Origin: Berghia stephanieae
Lineage: Eukaryota > Mollusca > Gastropoda > Nudibranchia > Aeolidiidae
Length of the DNA stretch: 64,000 bases
Direction of reading: 5' to 3'
Assembly: GCA_034508935.3 (NCBI GenBank)
Contig: CM067445.1
Coordinates: forward strand, 78,495,348-78,559,347
Every line of letters starts with the position of its first letter. Within the stretch, counting starts at the first letter, position 1. The notes under the pieces are model-generated. The model had not been told where the DNA came from and did no database searches. It worked only from the letters and a program-made list of their open reading frames with translations. Both the position numbers and the translations under genes were made by a program. Shown in pieces: positions 10,647 to 22,812 of this stretch.

Positions 10647-10944
10647 TTACACTGGTGCCTGCTCCTTAAACTTTCTTAATGGGATAGGTTTATATGTTTT
10701 GTTGGAGGTAATGAATGCTTTTAATTGACATGCTAGATGATAAAATTCACATCCACATCTTATTTTAAAATCAAATGTATTTTTCTTCACATATTCATCC
10801 CTCATATTACCAATTTGAAACGGTAAGTAATACATTTCCTTTCTTTTGTTAGGAGAGCATAAATTACAAATACCCTCAACCGAGTTTTTAAACAAAAACA
10901 TTATCGACGAGTATAATATTATTGGCATTTTATTACAAGTTTTA
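10647..10944 (-). CDS. Terminal exon of an unidentified small Cys-rich protein
   Basis: A good acceptor (pyrimidine-rich tract ending TGTTAG) at 10945 opens a frame of 98 codons ending in TAA at 10647-10649. Codon use looks coding. Cysteines occur as KTCNK, GICNLCSPN, KIRCGCEF and LACQL. A CxxC, then about 33 residues, then a hydrophobic strand ending in CxC recalls the C-terminal half of IL-17-type cystine-knot ligands (…GCI … VPI … VGCTC), but spacing is shorter and several conserved residues are missing, so this is only a suggestion. A partial secreted growth factor or an orphan protein would fit equally. The stop is followed 2 nt later by a perfect 18-bp hairpin. No upstream exon was recognised; the next 900 bp upstream are SINE and MITE copies. 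Confidence 0.4.
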
Positions 10945-11017
10945 CTAACATACAAATCAAGGAAAAACACCATCAGCCGTTACAAACTAAATAAAATAGT
11001 AGTAGGAAAGTAGAAAG

Positions 11018-11295
11018 GGCGACTGTGGTCTAGTGGTTTGACACTCGCCTTCGGCATGGAAGGTCCAGGGTTCGAGTCTCGCTCTGAACGGCCTTTAATT
11101 GAGTCCTTGGAGAAGGCTCTTTACTCACATTGTCTCACCGTATTCGGGTGTAAAATGAGTAGCTGGCCGTTAGCAGCGTTGTCTTTGTTTGAAAAAAATT
11201 GTAATATCGCCTAACAGTGTTGCTGTAGGCTAGGGACCCCTTTAAAGTGCTTTGTGCACGTTTTGTGTAAATTGCGCTATAAAAATGCTCGATTT
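11018..11295 (+). mobile_element. tRNA-derived SINE, family A
   Basis: Head GGGCGACTGTGGTCTAGTGG, B box GGGTTCGAGTCTC, body and AATTGCGCTATAAAAATGCT tail. A palindromic MITE follows at once. Confidence 0.85.
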
Positions 11296-11560
11296 TTAAA
11301 TTATTTTCTTTCAAACACGTATTTGAAAATTTGGTTAGAATACTCTTCCTTCAAATATCGATCGATTTAAATGACTCTCATCTTGGCAAAAACTCCCAAG
11401 CCAGGGATGTTATTAAAAACCTGGCGAGGTCCCAGGTTTGAGAGTTTTTGCCAAGATGAGCGTCATTTAGATCGATTGATATTTGAAGGAAGAGTTATCG
11501 AGCCAAATTTTCAAATACGTTTTTTTAGGAGTGCGACAGTTAATGGCAGCTGTTTCTAAC
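11296..11560. mobile_element. Palindromic MITE (family P), complete foldback
   Basis: Arms of about 115 bp: CTTCAAATATCGATCGATTT … CATCTTGGCAAAAACTCCCA, and its reverse complement GAGTTTTTGCCAAGATGAGC … TGATATTTGAAGGAAGAGTT. Ends resemble CAGTTAACTGCCGTACTCTG. It sits between two inverted family A SINEs. Confidence 0.8.
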
Positions 11561-11564
11561 AAAA

Positions 11565-11842
11565 TTGAGCATTTATATAGCGCAATATCCACAAACGGGC
11601 ACAAAGCGCTTTAAAGGGGGTCCCTAGCCAACAGCAACACTGTTAGGCGATATTACAAATTTTTTTTCAGACAAAGACAACGCTGCTTACGGGCAGCTAC
11701 TAATTTTACACCCGAATACGGTGAGATAATGTGAGTAAAGAGCTTTCTCCCAGGACTCAACTATGGGCCGCTCATGGCGAGACTCGAACCCTGATCCTTC
11801 CAGGCCGAAGGCGAGTGTCATACCACTAGACCACAGCCATAG
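11565..11842 (-). mobile_element. tRNA-derived SINE, family A
   Basis: Reverse copy, tail first (GCATTTATATAGCGCAATAT) and head last (CACTAGACCACAGCC). It is the mirror partner of the copy at 11018, with the MITE between them; both share the ACTGTGG/CTGTGG head variant and the AACGG/GGCCG region, so they belong to one subfamily. Confidence 0.85.
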
Positions 11843-11846
11843 TTTT

Positions 11847-13189
11847 AAAAACGGTTATTTCAAAATACAACCGTTAACAGGTTAAATACCTACAACAAAA
11901 ATACAAACATAAAAAGAATTGACTTCTCTTTTAAGTCTAACAAAGAGACAAATGATAATATACTTCTGTCGGCAACAAAATAGCCAACACGGCTAAAATC
12001 TTAAGATTCGATTAAGATAATACAGTACGTCTTCCTATGTCGATTCCCATACCTGAATAACGTTTATCCCCACAATTTCAAAAAATCTAATTTATCACAA
12101 AGATAATAATTTTAATACAGACATAATTCGTATGGATCACTAGCACTGAAAAGATTTCATAAAATTTTAAATCTTCTTCTTTGTAGTTTTATCTTTAAAG
12201 TGTTATACAAACCACACACAGTGTTTTATCTGGCATTTAAGTGATAGATATCTTCCCTAATTTTTCCTTAACCTATACTTTACTACTTAACGACACTGGA
12301 TTTTGTCACGCAACACGGTCTGTCTGCTTCACCAATATTTCAATCTGTCCTTTGCTTAAAATGATTTAGTGAAAATATTTTTAAAGAAAATTGACCTTGT
12401 GATAAAATCTTATTCATTTCAATCCGAAAATGCCCGGCAAGGTCATTGACTTCTTTACAAAAAAATAGATGAACCTTCATTATAATGTGTTGGAACAGGT
12501 AACATTGATGTATCATTATCATATAATTAAACAATTTTGTTATATAATTATTAGCTACTTCAAACCAATTTTTCAAATCATACATACAGCAAATGTGTCA
12601 GCTGTTATGAAAATTACCTATAATTCTAAGACTTCTGTTTCCACAACCAACATGGCAGGGCAGTTATTAAAAATTTGAACTTTGGACTTTTTGGTTGAAT
12701 TTCAAATAGGCCAAAACCACTTTTTCAAATCTCGGTAACGGCATAGATTTTTATAGTCCCGAACAAACTCAAATTTCTTGAACTTCACAACACAGACAAA
12801 TTACTCATTTAAAACAAAAGTCTGTGACTGTATGAAAACTGCTAGAAATTCACTTTGGGCAAAATTCTAACTAGACTTAAAAATTACAAAATTACAAAAT
12901 CAAAAAATTCATTAAAAGTTCAAATATAGCCACACATACTTAAATAAGAATCAAAATAAAAGCCCCAAATGAGTACTACTGAATGAAATAAAATCAATTA
13001 ACCAGAATTAGCTAGCATCTTCACCAACTTATCCTTACTTCAAATTTGATAGTGGAAAAATACGAGGAAAAACGAAGAACTCTTTGTTTAAATATAAAGT
13101 TTGTTTTCTTTCATTTTTATTTTCTCATTCAAAGGAGTAGGATTTCAATCTCATTTTTGTAGATTGGTTATCTTTGTTTTTGTGTATGT
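11847..13189. other. No gene supported
   Basis: AT-rich. A minus-strand frame near 12340-12480 ending KIFSLNHFKQRTD is mildly coding-like but lacks clear splice sites. Confidence 0.5.
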
Positions 13190-14540
13190 GCATTTGTTTT
13201 ATGTGTGCGCTAAGGTGTGTGTGTGTGTATGTGTGTGTGTGCGTGTGTGCGTGTATGTGTCGTGTGTGTGTATGTGTGTGTGTCTGTGTGTGTGCGTGTA
13301 TGTGTCGTGTGTGTCTGTGTGTGTGCGTGTATGTGTCATGTGTGTGTGCGTGTATGTGTCGTGTGTGTCTGTGTGTGCGTGTATGTGTCGTGTGTGTGTG
13401 TGTGTGTGTGTCTGTGTGTGTGCGTGTATGTGTCGTGTGTGTGTGCGTTTTGTGTTGTGTGTGTCTGTGTGTGTGCGTGTATGTGCCGTGTGTGTGTGCG
13501 TGTGTGTGTGTCTGTGTGTGTGCGTGTATGTGTCGTGTGTATCTGTGTGTGTGCGTGTATGTGTCGTGTGTGTGTGCGTGTGTGTGTGTATGTGTGTGTG
13601 CGTGTATGTGTCGTGTGTGTCTGTGTGTGTCCGTGTATGTGTCGTGTGTGCGTGCGTGTGTGTGTGTGTGCGTGTGTGTATGTGTGTGTGCGTGTATGTG
13701 TCGTGTGTGTGTGTATGTGTCGTGTGTATGTGTATGTGTGTGTGCGTGTGTGTGTGTCGTGTGTGTGTGCGTGTATGTGTCGTGTGTGTATGTGTGTGCG
13801 TGTATGTGTCGTATGTGTGTGTGTATGTGTCGTGTGTATGTGTGTGTGTATGTGTCGTGTGTGTGTATGTGTGTGTGTGTCGTGTGTGTATGTGTCGTGT
13901 GTGTGTATGTGTGTGTATGTGTGTGTATGTGTGTGTATGTGTCGTGTGTGTGTATGTGTGTGTGTATGTGTGTATGTGTGTGTATGTGTGTGTATGTGTC
14001 GTGTGTGTGTATGTGTCGTGTGTGTGTATGTGTGTGTGTATGTGTTTATGTGTGTGTATGTGTGTGTATGTGTCGTGTGTGTATGTGTGTATGTGTATAT
14101 GTGTGTGTATGTGTCGTGTGTGTGTGTATGTGTGTATGCGTGTATGTGTGTATGTGTGTGTATGTGTCGTGTGTGTGTATGTGTGTATGTGTATGTGTGT
14201 GTACGTGTACGTGTATGCGTCGTGTGTGTGTGTGCGTGTGTGCGTGTATGTGTCGTGTGTGTGCGTGTGTGCGTGTATGTGTCGTGTTTGTGTGTGTGTG
14301 CGTGTATGTGTCGTGTGTGTGCGTGTATGTGTCGTGTGTGTGTATGTATGCGTGTGTGTGTGTGCGTGTGTGTGTGTGCGTGTATGTGTCGTGTGTGTGT
14401 GTGTGTATGTGTCGTGTGTGTTTGCGTGTATGTGTCGTGTGTGTGTGTGTGCGTGTATGTGTCGTGTGTGTGTGCGTGTGTGTGTGTGTGTGCGTGTATG
14501 TGTCGTGTGTGTGTGTATGTGTGTGTGTGTGTGTGTGATG
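13190..14540. repeat. 1.35-kb TG-rich minisatellite
   Basis: TG-repeat DNA with recurring GCGTGTATGTGTCGTGTGTG modules, punctuated every 20-60 bp by CG- or AT-containing variants. Several frames stay open (up to 504 codons, Cys/Val/Met on plus; His/Thr/Arg on minus) only because the repeat lacks stops. Confidence 0.95.
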
Positions 14541-14984
14541 TGTGCATGCACGGAAGTATATCTATTGAGGGAGGTTCATTTTCTTTTTTCAGAGTTAAAA
14601 TTTATATCTACATGAATGAACATTATAAACGGGTCTTTATTCACAGCATAAAGATCGCGATCAATGATTGATCTATGCAGGTTATGAATGAAAACTATGC
14701 ACAATTATGTCGCACGCAGTGAATAAGGCTGGTATAATAAAGCAGCCCCGATCCAATTTGCAGCAAAGTTCATTGACAGAGTATTTTCCCTGAAATGATC
14801 GATCATATCATATATATAGACTATGTGTGAAATTCCAGACATTATGTCTGCAATTCTATGAATGGAACTTGCTTCTGATTGCATTCTTTCTGTCTTTTCT
14901 TTATCATTTGATTGCATAGGCTTATCTTTAGCAATTGATAAGAAGAAAAAAAAAAAAGAAACAGGTTTAAACAACAAAAGGCCG

Positions 14985-15428
14985 TGTCTAGTGTGTCATT
15001 CATTTGAGTGAAATATTCATAGATTTATATTACAAGACGTTCATTGAACATCATTTTTACTGTCACTGAGTAAATCATAACTTTCAAATTACGTCTTGTA
15101 TTTGGGTCATTCGTTTGAGTGAAATATCCATAAATTTATATTATAAAATGTTCGTTGATCGTCTATTAAATGTTACAAAGAAAATCATAACTTTTAAATT
15201 AATTTGTGTCTTTTGGATCATTCATATAAATGTACTATTTATAGATTTTATATAACGAGTTATTCATTAAACGTCTTTAAACTTCACAATAGAAAATCAC
15301 AACTTTCAAGTTACGTCGTGTCTAGTACGTCATTTGTATGAGTGAAAAAATTATCGATTTACATTACAAGATGTTCGTTGATCGTCTTTAAGCTGTCAAA
15401 ATAGAGAATCATAACTTTCAAGTTACTT
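14985..15428 (+). repeat. Four-copy degenerate tandem repeat (about 111 bp)
   Basis: Units start near 14995, 15106, 15218 and 15330, each with a GTCATTCATTTGAGTGAAAT-like start, an ATAGATTTATATTACAAG-like middle and GTTCGTTGATCGTC, followed by AATCATAACTTTCAA. No coding frame across units. Confidence 0.85.
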
Positions 15429-16347
15429 CACATTTGTTGTACATATATTGTGCTAATTCCAGCAGATTTGCTGGGTCTTTTAGACCTGGCGAAAAGTTCT
15501 TCGCGATAAACTATTGTCTTATCCAAAGAGAAACAAACAATTACTTCTGTCCACCTTCGCTACAAAAAAAACGGTTTACTCATTTTCTTTTATACGAACT
15601 TATTTGTTTTCTTTTTTTAGTTATTGTCATCGGGAGTTATGTCATAAGACCATTTAAATTTTAACTTACTTGTAAAGTGAAAAAAAAATCTAGCTATGTC
15701 CTAAGAAGTCGCCTATTTTGTTAAAAACTGAACATAAGGACAAAATAAAAAATATTATGTTATCGATAGATTTGTTTATATGAGATTGAAGACTATAATT
15801 TGAGACTCAATTTTGCTCATTACCATATTTTGCATAACCAAAGAGATTTAAGAAAACTTCCGGGATATAGTTAATAAACAACCCGAATTCTTGGAATCTA
15901 ATCAAGATACTGGAACCTGCTATAGACTGGCATGAAAACGAGCTTAATTATAACTCGTGAAATGAAATGATGATCAAAAACGCGTATGTAAATCTTTTCT
16001 ATCTATTTGATCTCTGTAATTCGATATGATATAACACTTGTTAGTGCAATAGTTAAAGCAACTTTAGAGCATTTGGCATCGCTGTGTTTCTACACCTAAG
16101 AGTTATCATTACGAATGACACGTAAGCCTAACATTGGTATGTCGGGTCTCTTTCATGTTTTATGCCGTATTCACTAGCTGTATTATTTGGTAGACGTTAT
16201 GAACGAACTCTTCACTTATCAATAGTTGCCAAATCGAAAAGCGACTTTTATACCATTCATAAAAGGAGTCATGAAGTAAGAAAAATGAGATAACAAAGGA
16301 ATGGAATTATGTGACAACGTTTTTTTTATGGCCAGTCCTCTACTTTA

Positions 16348-16397
<50 letters not shown>

Positions 16398-16399
16398 AT

Positions 16400-16430
<31 letters not shown>

Positions 16431-16437
16431 TATATAT

Positions 16438-16505
<68 letters not shown>

Positions 16506-17114
16506 TATTTATATTGCTATACCTACATCGCCGAAAGAGGGTCGTCGTCTGAGCCCGCTTTGGGATTTGTCCCAAAGTCTCATACCTCAGTCTTCAATGA
16601 GATGACGTCGACGGGTCACCGACACGGAGTCTTGTTTTATTACTAAAACCAATGAGGGTTAAGCGTGGTCGGTGATCGACTGGGTGACAATGATTGTTTA
16701 GAAAAATCTGGCTTCAAAGTTGTGTCTATAAGTAAGGCACTAAACACACATTTATACGTCCGACTATGGTGTGAATGTAAGAATCGTATGTTCAAAAAGA
16801 ACGCCTAACTGGAGACTATTTATGTATAAAATGGAAATATTATGGTTCAATATGACCTGCTGGTGGAATAAATGAAAATGAAACACATAGAACATGGTAA
16901 AACTGTGGAAATGCGCTATTTTATAATATATATCTCAACATCAGAGCAAATCCACGTGTGGTTCTATGTTTAGATGTTTGACTTTTCCATGCAGCGAAGA
17001 GTGCATAGCTTAACTGCTCGCTTTTTGAATGTTGGCGGGGTTGGGCCTGTGTTCTTATGATTCCCTAGTAGTAAGCGAAAGAGTCCGCATGATAGGCGCT
17101 GAGTTTCAAAGTCA
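15429..17114. other. Unique DNA around a TA/GT microsatellite
   Basis: No coding or family match seen. Confidence 0.5.
16350..16503. repeat. TA / GT / TA compound microsatellite
   Basis: (TA)n 16350-16394, (GT)n 16400-16431, (TA)n 16443-16502. Confidence 0.95.
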
Positions 17115-17360
<246 letters not shown>

Positions 17361-17571
17361 TTCTCTGCTGTCATCTGGCGCTTCCTCATACCCTTTATAT
17401 CTCATCATAATATAAATATGCATAAGCTATGCTGAAGGTCGTTTCAATCAATACATATTTGGAGTGGACGTTCTCTAGTTAGAATGAAAAAAAAAACGAA
17501 TCATGTCAGATTTTGAAAGAAATAAAAGTGTCTTAACCTTTCCTTGTGTCATCCGACGACTGCCACCAGTC

Positions 17572-17915
17572 AATAGGGGAAAAAAGTGTGCTGTCATAAA
17601 AACCTGTTCCAAGCTCATTGGAAGTGTAAAACCAATGTTCCGAAGGATAGGATATATACCTTGTGTACTTGTGTAATTTTTTTAGTTCAGAGTTATGGCA
17701 TCTTATTTTTTACTCTGGTCGTCAAGAATTATCATCCATCCTTGCTCTTTTAAGTCTTGTAATCTTAATAATAATCTGCCTATACACCCTGCTACTAAAA
17801 TAGTCATGCCGCCTTATAAGTCAATATAATATTATGTAATCTGATCATTATTAGTCTTCCAAACGGGCGGTTACATACACACTTCCAAGGATTTTGGAAC
17901 CGGAAAAGTAGATTT
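17572..17915 (+). mobile_element. TIR element (family T)
   Basis: About 340 bp from AATAGGGGAAAAAAGTGTG to CCAAGGATTTTGGAACCGG. Left arm (GTTCCAAGCTCATTGGAAGT) and right arm (ACACTTCCAAGGATTTTGGA) are imperfect inverted repeats. No coding capacity; a non-autonomous DNA element is inferred. Confidence 0.65.
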
Positions 17916-18169
17916 TTCTGCCCTATTTATAGTCTGAGACTCCCTTAGAAATTGCATCGCAATAGATGGCGACGATTACCAAAAGAAAATGAAAAGGGAT
18001 TTGTCTAAAGCTAATAATAAATGGTCCCATTTCTTGAACTTTGGAATAAAACTACCTGTTCATTTTCTTTTGGCGATCGTCGCTTGGTTATTGCGCCACG
18101 TACTTTTGGGCAGTGTCAGGCTGTTTACGAAGGCTACGGACTTGTTTGTTTGATTAGTTTGTTTTGTAA

Positions 18170-18300
18170 GGGGGGGGGGGGGGGGGGGGTTCTTGTAATA
18201 TTTGTTGGGTTTTTTTTTCTTTTCTTTTCTTTGTTTTTTTTCTGGGGTTTTTTTTTTTTTTTTGGAGGGGGGGGGGGGGGGTTCTTGTTTGTTTCTTTTT
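18170..18300. repeat. Poly-G and poly-T runs
   Basis: G-runs at 18171-18189 and 18267-18282 separated by T-rich DNA. Confidence 0.9.
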
Positions 18301-18420
18301 TTAACTTCTCTGTCCACACAACAATGATTCAGGCTTTATTTTAAAGCCCCAGATTAGAGTTTTTGACAAGATGAGGGACATTTTAATCGATGAAAGTGTG
18401 AAAGAAGAATATTTGTTTCT

Positions 18421-20294
18421 CCACAAAAATCTGAAGAAGAAAAAAAGCAATTTTTCAGAGCAGGGGAGAACTGGGTATCCCATATCCACCTTATTTTATC
18501 AAGGAATCAGAGGGAATTACTGGCAATCTTCCATCTACTTGTCAACAATGTGTAATTAACAAGGCTCCATTTTGCTTAGTCTACGAGTCAATCATTTAAG
18601 ATAAATGAGTGTTTGCCTTAGGATGAGATGATAGTGCTGAGGTGATGAGGCCACTCCGTATAGATCAGCTTGCCTTGGATTTAAATTTTAGGGGTTGATG
18701 CAACATATTATATCATTTTCTATAGGTTTCCTGGTATCAAAAGGCTTTAACCGACGTGCACTTATTTACAGGTCTAATAACCCAATTCCTTTGGGCTCAT
18801 TATTGGAATGGAAATCACAAAAAATTATGCAAAATAGTCTCCATTACAACAATGTTAAATTAGGCCCATAAGTGGATTCGGGTGTCAAACATGCATATAT
18901 GTACACGTCGGCTTTACCCTTTTACTACTGTCTCAATCAGATCACGAATTTCTTTTTTTTTTTTACATAGTAATTCTTCAGAGCCATTAGGCCCATGGAG
19001 CAGCAGTTGTTATCCGGGTTTCTGTAGCGTGAAACGGATCATAGTAATCCCTTACTGCTCTTGGATAAGACGCAAATCTATAGTAAAGTACTTTCCTCCA
19101 TGTCTAGAAGACCCAGCTACCCGATCATTGCTAGGTAACTACGAAACAAAAGTCTTTCCTTTTTATATCTTTAATAGGTAGAGTCATGTGGCCCTTGTCC
19201 CAGAGTAGAATCCGTTTCTACTACTTTATACGGCCGGTAACAGCAGTTGCTTGATAACCTTTGGATAGGACACTAATCACAGGTCGAATATATCTGCTAC
19301 TCATTCAGTACTTAGTGGACAGTTTAGTAGAAAACTCAACCAGGAATCGGTATTGGTCCCTTTGAAGTCCCAGGCTTGAGCGTTATTGACGAAATGAGCC
19401 CATTTTGACTGACCGATATTTGGAAGACCAGTTTTCTGAACAAACTATTTTTGATGTGTTGTTTTCTTTTCCGAGTACGACAGAAAAAGGTATTACGTAC
19501 TTTACACGAAAATGCTCCCTATACAGAGAACGGGATTGTGAAACAGTGTATATAGATATGCTGTTAGAATCTATTCTTTAAAAACAATAGGGTTGGGGAT
19601 CTGCATTGTTGCGTACTGCCAACCACTCTAGCGCAACAAAAAATGAGGACATAATTTTAAATCTCTCTCAATTCTATTAAGTAATAATAATCTCTTCCGC
19701 AACAAATTAAAAAATTGAAGACGTAATTTTAAACCTTTATTGATACATCCCAAGAAATGATGATCTAATCTATTTTGTTAAAAATAGATTTGGGGGTCAA
19801 CATGTTCCAAACGTTCTTTGGTCATTTTATTAAATGACTTGGGAGGAAAATACATGTCCGTTTTTCATCATAGAACAATACCATAAGTGTTTTGAAACTT
19901 CAAATTTTCTTTGGTGATTCTAAGGTGTCCAATAAACTGCTCGAATGTGATAATCAGGAATTCTCTCTGAGTCTTTAGAAGAAGTTACACTATTTTACTG
20001 ATTTAAATGATTCAAGTCTAGACTGAAGACAAAATATTTTAGATTAACTTTTCTGAATATTTCAAAAATCACATGCTTCATCGTCCATTGGTATCAACTT
20101 GCAATTGTAACATTTAATTTTTTTAAAACTGTAACATTTAATTTTCTCAAAACTCTAATGTCAACTATGCCATGTAAAGCGCCATTGAACACGTTAGGTG
20201 GAGATTTGAGCTCTGTGACTTGAATTATTGAATTTTTTTTTCTTCCTTATTTATTTATATATAAATCATTTCCCTCTTGATTTAACTCAGCAGG
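18421..20294. other. Worn repeats and unique DNA
   Basis: Contains a stretch at 19080-19140 shared with 20400-20460 in reverse and a worn MITE half; no gene. Confidence 0.5.
19340..19490. mobile_element. Palindromic MITE (family P), worn half copy
   Basis: GACGAAATGAGCCCATTTTG, ACCGATATTTGGAAGACCAG and TTCCGAGTACGACAG match one arm with many changes. A similar remnant lies at 18343-18400 (TTTTTGACAAGATGAGGGAC). Confidence 0.45.
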
Positions 20295-20545
20295 TTTTGA
20301 AAGCCATATTCTCAATTGGCGAAGCATCCGCCTCACATAGAAAGTGATCGGTTTCAATCCTAGATAAGTCGAGTGTGTTTGTTTTCAATTCTAGCCATAC
20401 TGCTGCCCAGTAGTGATCGGGTAGCTGGGTATATCAGATTATCTGGAGGAAAATAGTATGCCGTAAGGTAGCGTTTGTCCAAAAGGTAACAAGAAATATT
20501 ATACAATGTTGGTTTAACGCAATCGAAACCGGGATAAACTCCGTT
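20295..20545 (+). mobile_element. Possible tRNA-derived SINE, family C
   Basis: TTGGCGAAGCATCCGCCTCA with GATCGGTTTCAATCCTAG gives a tRNA-like head and B box. The body (AGTGATCGGGTAGCTGGGTA) is shared with 19080-19140 in reverse, and more weakly with 29620-29790, so this is a dispersed family. Confidence 0.45.
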
Positions 20546-20885
20546 TTCATGAGTCATGCGTTTACAGGACTTTGTGCGAATATGTTATTGAGGAATGGGC
20601 GTTAGTCGTTCTGCTATAACGTAATGACAAACCCCTCTATTACCAAATAATTGATAAAACGGGATAATAATGTAATGTCATGATGTTGTACGAATATAAA
20701 ACAAACATGCCATTCTAGTTATGATAAGATCGTTTGATCTCGTGCTTGTACTAGAACATTGATAGATCGTATAATTGTAATTAGAAAGGTGGGATGGATA
20801 AGGGTAAAATCAAGTAGGCTAGGGCCAAGAGAGGTAAGGAGTGACAGACAAAATAAATGAATTAACTAGCAGGGGGAAAGGTAGA

Positions 20886-21108
20886 AAATGAGGAGGAGGA
20901 AGAAGAAGAGGAAGAAGGAGAAAAAGAAGAAGAAGAGGAGGAGGAGGCGAGAGGAGGAGGAAGAGGAGGAGGAGGGAGGAGGAAGAGGAGGAGGAGGAGG
21001 AAGAGGAGGGGGAGGAGGAGGAGGAGGAAGAGGAGGAGGAGGAGGAAGAGGAGAGGAGGAGGAAGAGGAGGAGGAGGAGGAGGAGGAAGAGGAGGAGAGG
21101 GAGGGGAC
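20886..21108. repeat. Polypurine (GGA/GAA)n tract
   Basis: About 220 bp with almost no pyrimidines on the plus strand, mainly AGG and AAG triplets; mirror-repeat parts could form triplex DNA. Confidence 0.95.
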
Positions 21109-21284
21109 CAATGAGATAAGTTGGTAATAGATAATAAAATGGTTAACTGTCAGACGTCATATATGTCTGATTCGAAATTATTTTCAATTCTTTTTTTTTT
21201 CAATTTCAAGCACTTTACTTTATGTAGTGAACAGTATAAGAGTTTGAAAGACCTAATTCACATTTTATCATGATGCAATGACAA

Positions 21285-21763
21285 TAAGCGAACAAAAGTG
21301 TGATGTCAAATAACTGGTTTCCAGTCTCATTGGAAGTGTAAAAACATTCTTCCGGAGGACTGGAGACATTCCTTGTGTAATTGATCTTCTAGTTTCAGAG
21401 TGATGGCATCTTGTTTTCTAGTCCAAACATAATATGCTGTCGTCAATAAAGATCATCCATCCTTGCTCTTTTACGTCCTGTAATTCTAAGATGCTGCCTA
21501 TACATCCTGCTAGCTACTAAAATTAAATAGTTATGTCATCGTTTGATTCAATATGTAACTTATTCATTATTCGTCCTCCGAAGGACTGGTTACATACATA
21601 CATACATACATAACATACATACATACATACATACATACTACATACATACATACATACATACATACATACATACATACATACATACATACATACATACATA
21701 CATACATACATACATACATACATCCAAGGGGTTCAGAACCGGAGGAGTAGAAGGTGTGACGTC
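21285..21763 (+). mobile_element. TIR element (family T) with (CATA)n expanded in its right arm
   Basis: Left arm GTGTGATGTCAAATAACTGG … CTTCCGGAGGACTGG; right arm GTCCTCCGAAGGACTGGTTA … GGAGTAGAAGGTGTGACGTCA. Arms of about 60 bp are inverted repeats. About 130 bp of CATA repeats (21591-21723) have grown where other copies read TTACACACTTCC. Confidence 0.7.
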
Positions 21764-21819
21764 AAAACTTCTCTGCCCTATTGTCTTTTAGATTCGTGAA
21801 GCCACGGAGCTAGAATTTA

Positions 21820-21870
21820 TCCTTTGTCAAACGCTATGAGCACATTTAAGGGATATTGCGCTTTATCCAA
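21820..21870 (+). mobile_element. tRNA-derived SINE, family A, tail fragment
   Basis: Only the tail remains: TTTGTCAAACGCTATGAGCA and GGGATATTGCGCTTTATCC. Confidence 0.5.
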
Positions 21871-21939
21871 AAAAATTAAGGTCACCAACCGCACAATGGG
21901 GAATATAATTTACAAGTAGATTCCATTAGCAATCTACAC

Positions 21940-22480
21940 TAATGTTTTGTTTGTTTTTACGGGTTTTACGGCGCTTGCAACTCACTAAGGTCATATCAGC
22001 GCCAGTAAAAAAGGAAGAAAATGGAATAATAAAAAGTTCTGGAATTACAATTAAAGTACCCAAGAGAAGGTAAGACAAAGGGTTCAAATAGGAAACAGAT
22101 GTAGATTCCAAGAGCATACTATCAAAGTACTTAGTTTGAGATCACCTAAAAGTCTCATCCAGACACAAGCACAGGTCCCAACTAAGAGGGATACACTCAA
22201 ATGTTTACATATCATATATAATATGTAAACAAAACAATACAGTGCATAACAGAGAGTGATTTACAAGAGAAAAATATCATCTCGCAAAACTCTAACTATA
22301 CATTTAACTGTTTCCCTCCCAGCTAGGATATCCGGCCAGGGACTGGACAAAACCGAGTAATCACATTCCAAGGCAAAGACAGAAAGCATGTTGGAAAACA
22401 GATATTGGAGGATAGAAGACACAACAAGTACACTAAGGCTACCCAAAGTCTCAAACAGGAATAAGGAATAAGATCCTTGC
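21940..22480 (-). mobile_element. R1 retroposon copy
   Basis: Matches the R1 family from the 3' tail (TTTGTTTTTACGGGTTTTAC on the plus strand) through the GCGCCAGTAAAAAAGGAAGA block to GACAGAAAGCATGTTGG. The 5' end is altered after GAAGACACAAC. The apparent small ORFs on both strands here are shadows of this repeat. Confidence 0.65.
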
Positions 22481-22589
22481 TAAAATAGATAGTTTCTAAT
22501 GCTATTATACAATGTCTCAGAGAGATGGTTGACAAAGAAACAAACATCTCAAAATAAATAAAAAACAATCACTCGCATCTGTTTTCCTT

Positions 22590-22812
22590 TCAGAAAGGTC
22601 TCCAGACAGTGCATGTGTAAAATCAAGTTACTTCAATCCATGGTAAGGCTGAAGACTGTTTCCATACCAAGGACTCCAACAAGGGTCAGGACAAAACAAA
22701 GAGATCCCATTCCAATACAAAGACAGAAAGCAACTCAAGGAACACACATTGGGGGGGGGGGGGGGGGGGGGGGTAGAAGACACCGCTAGTGATATGCTGC
22801 CCACCATAGGAG
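22590..22812 (-). mobile_element. R1 retroposon 5'-half copy with poly-G run
   Basis: Contains the R1 5' half (CAAGGACTCC … GGGTCAGGACAAAACAAAGA … ATGCTGCCCACCATAGGAGG). A run of about 21 G at 22753-22773 has expanded where other copies have GGGGATAGAAGAC. Confidence 0.55.

Noticed and set aside
13101-14671. Very long frames (up to 504 codons) rich in Cys/Val or His/Thr
   Set aside because: They lie in TG-repeat DNA, occur on both strands and in several frames, and show no domain or start context.
18882-20557. Frames sharing PATRSLLG at 18882 (plus) and 20360 (minus)
   Set aside because: The shared peptide comes from a dispersed repeat present in opposite orientations.
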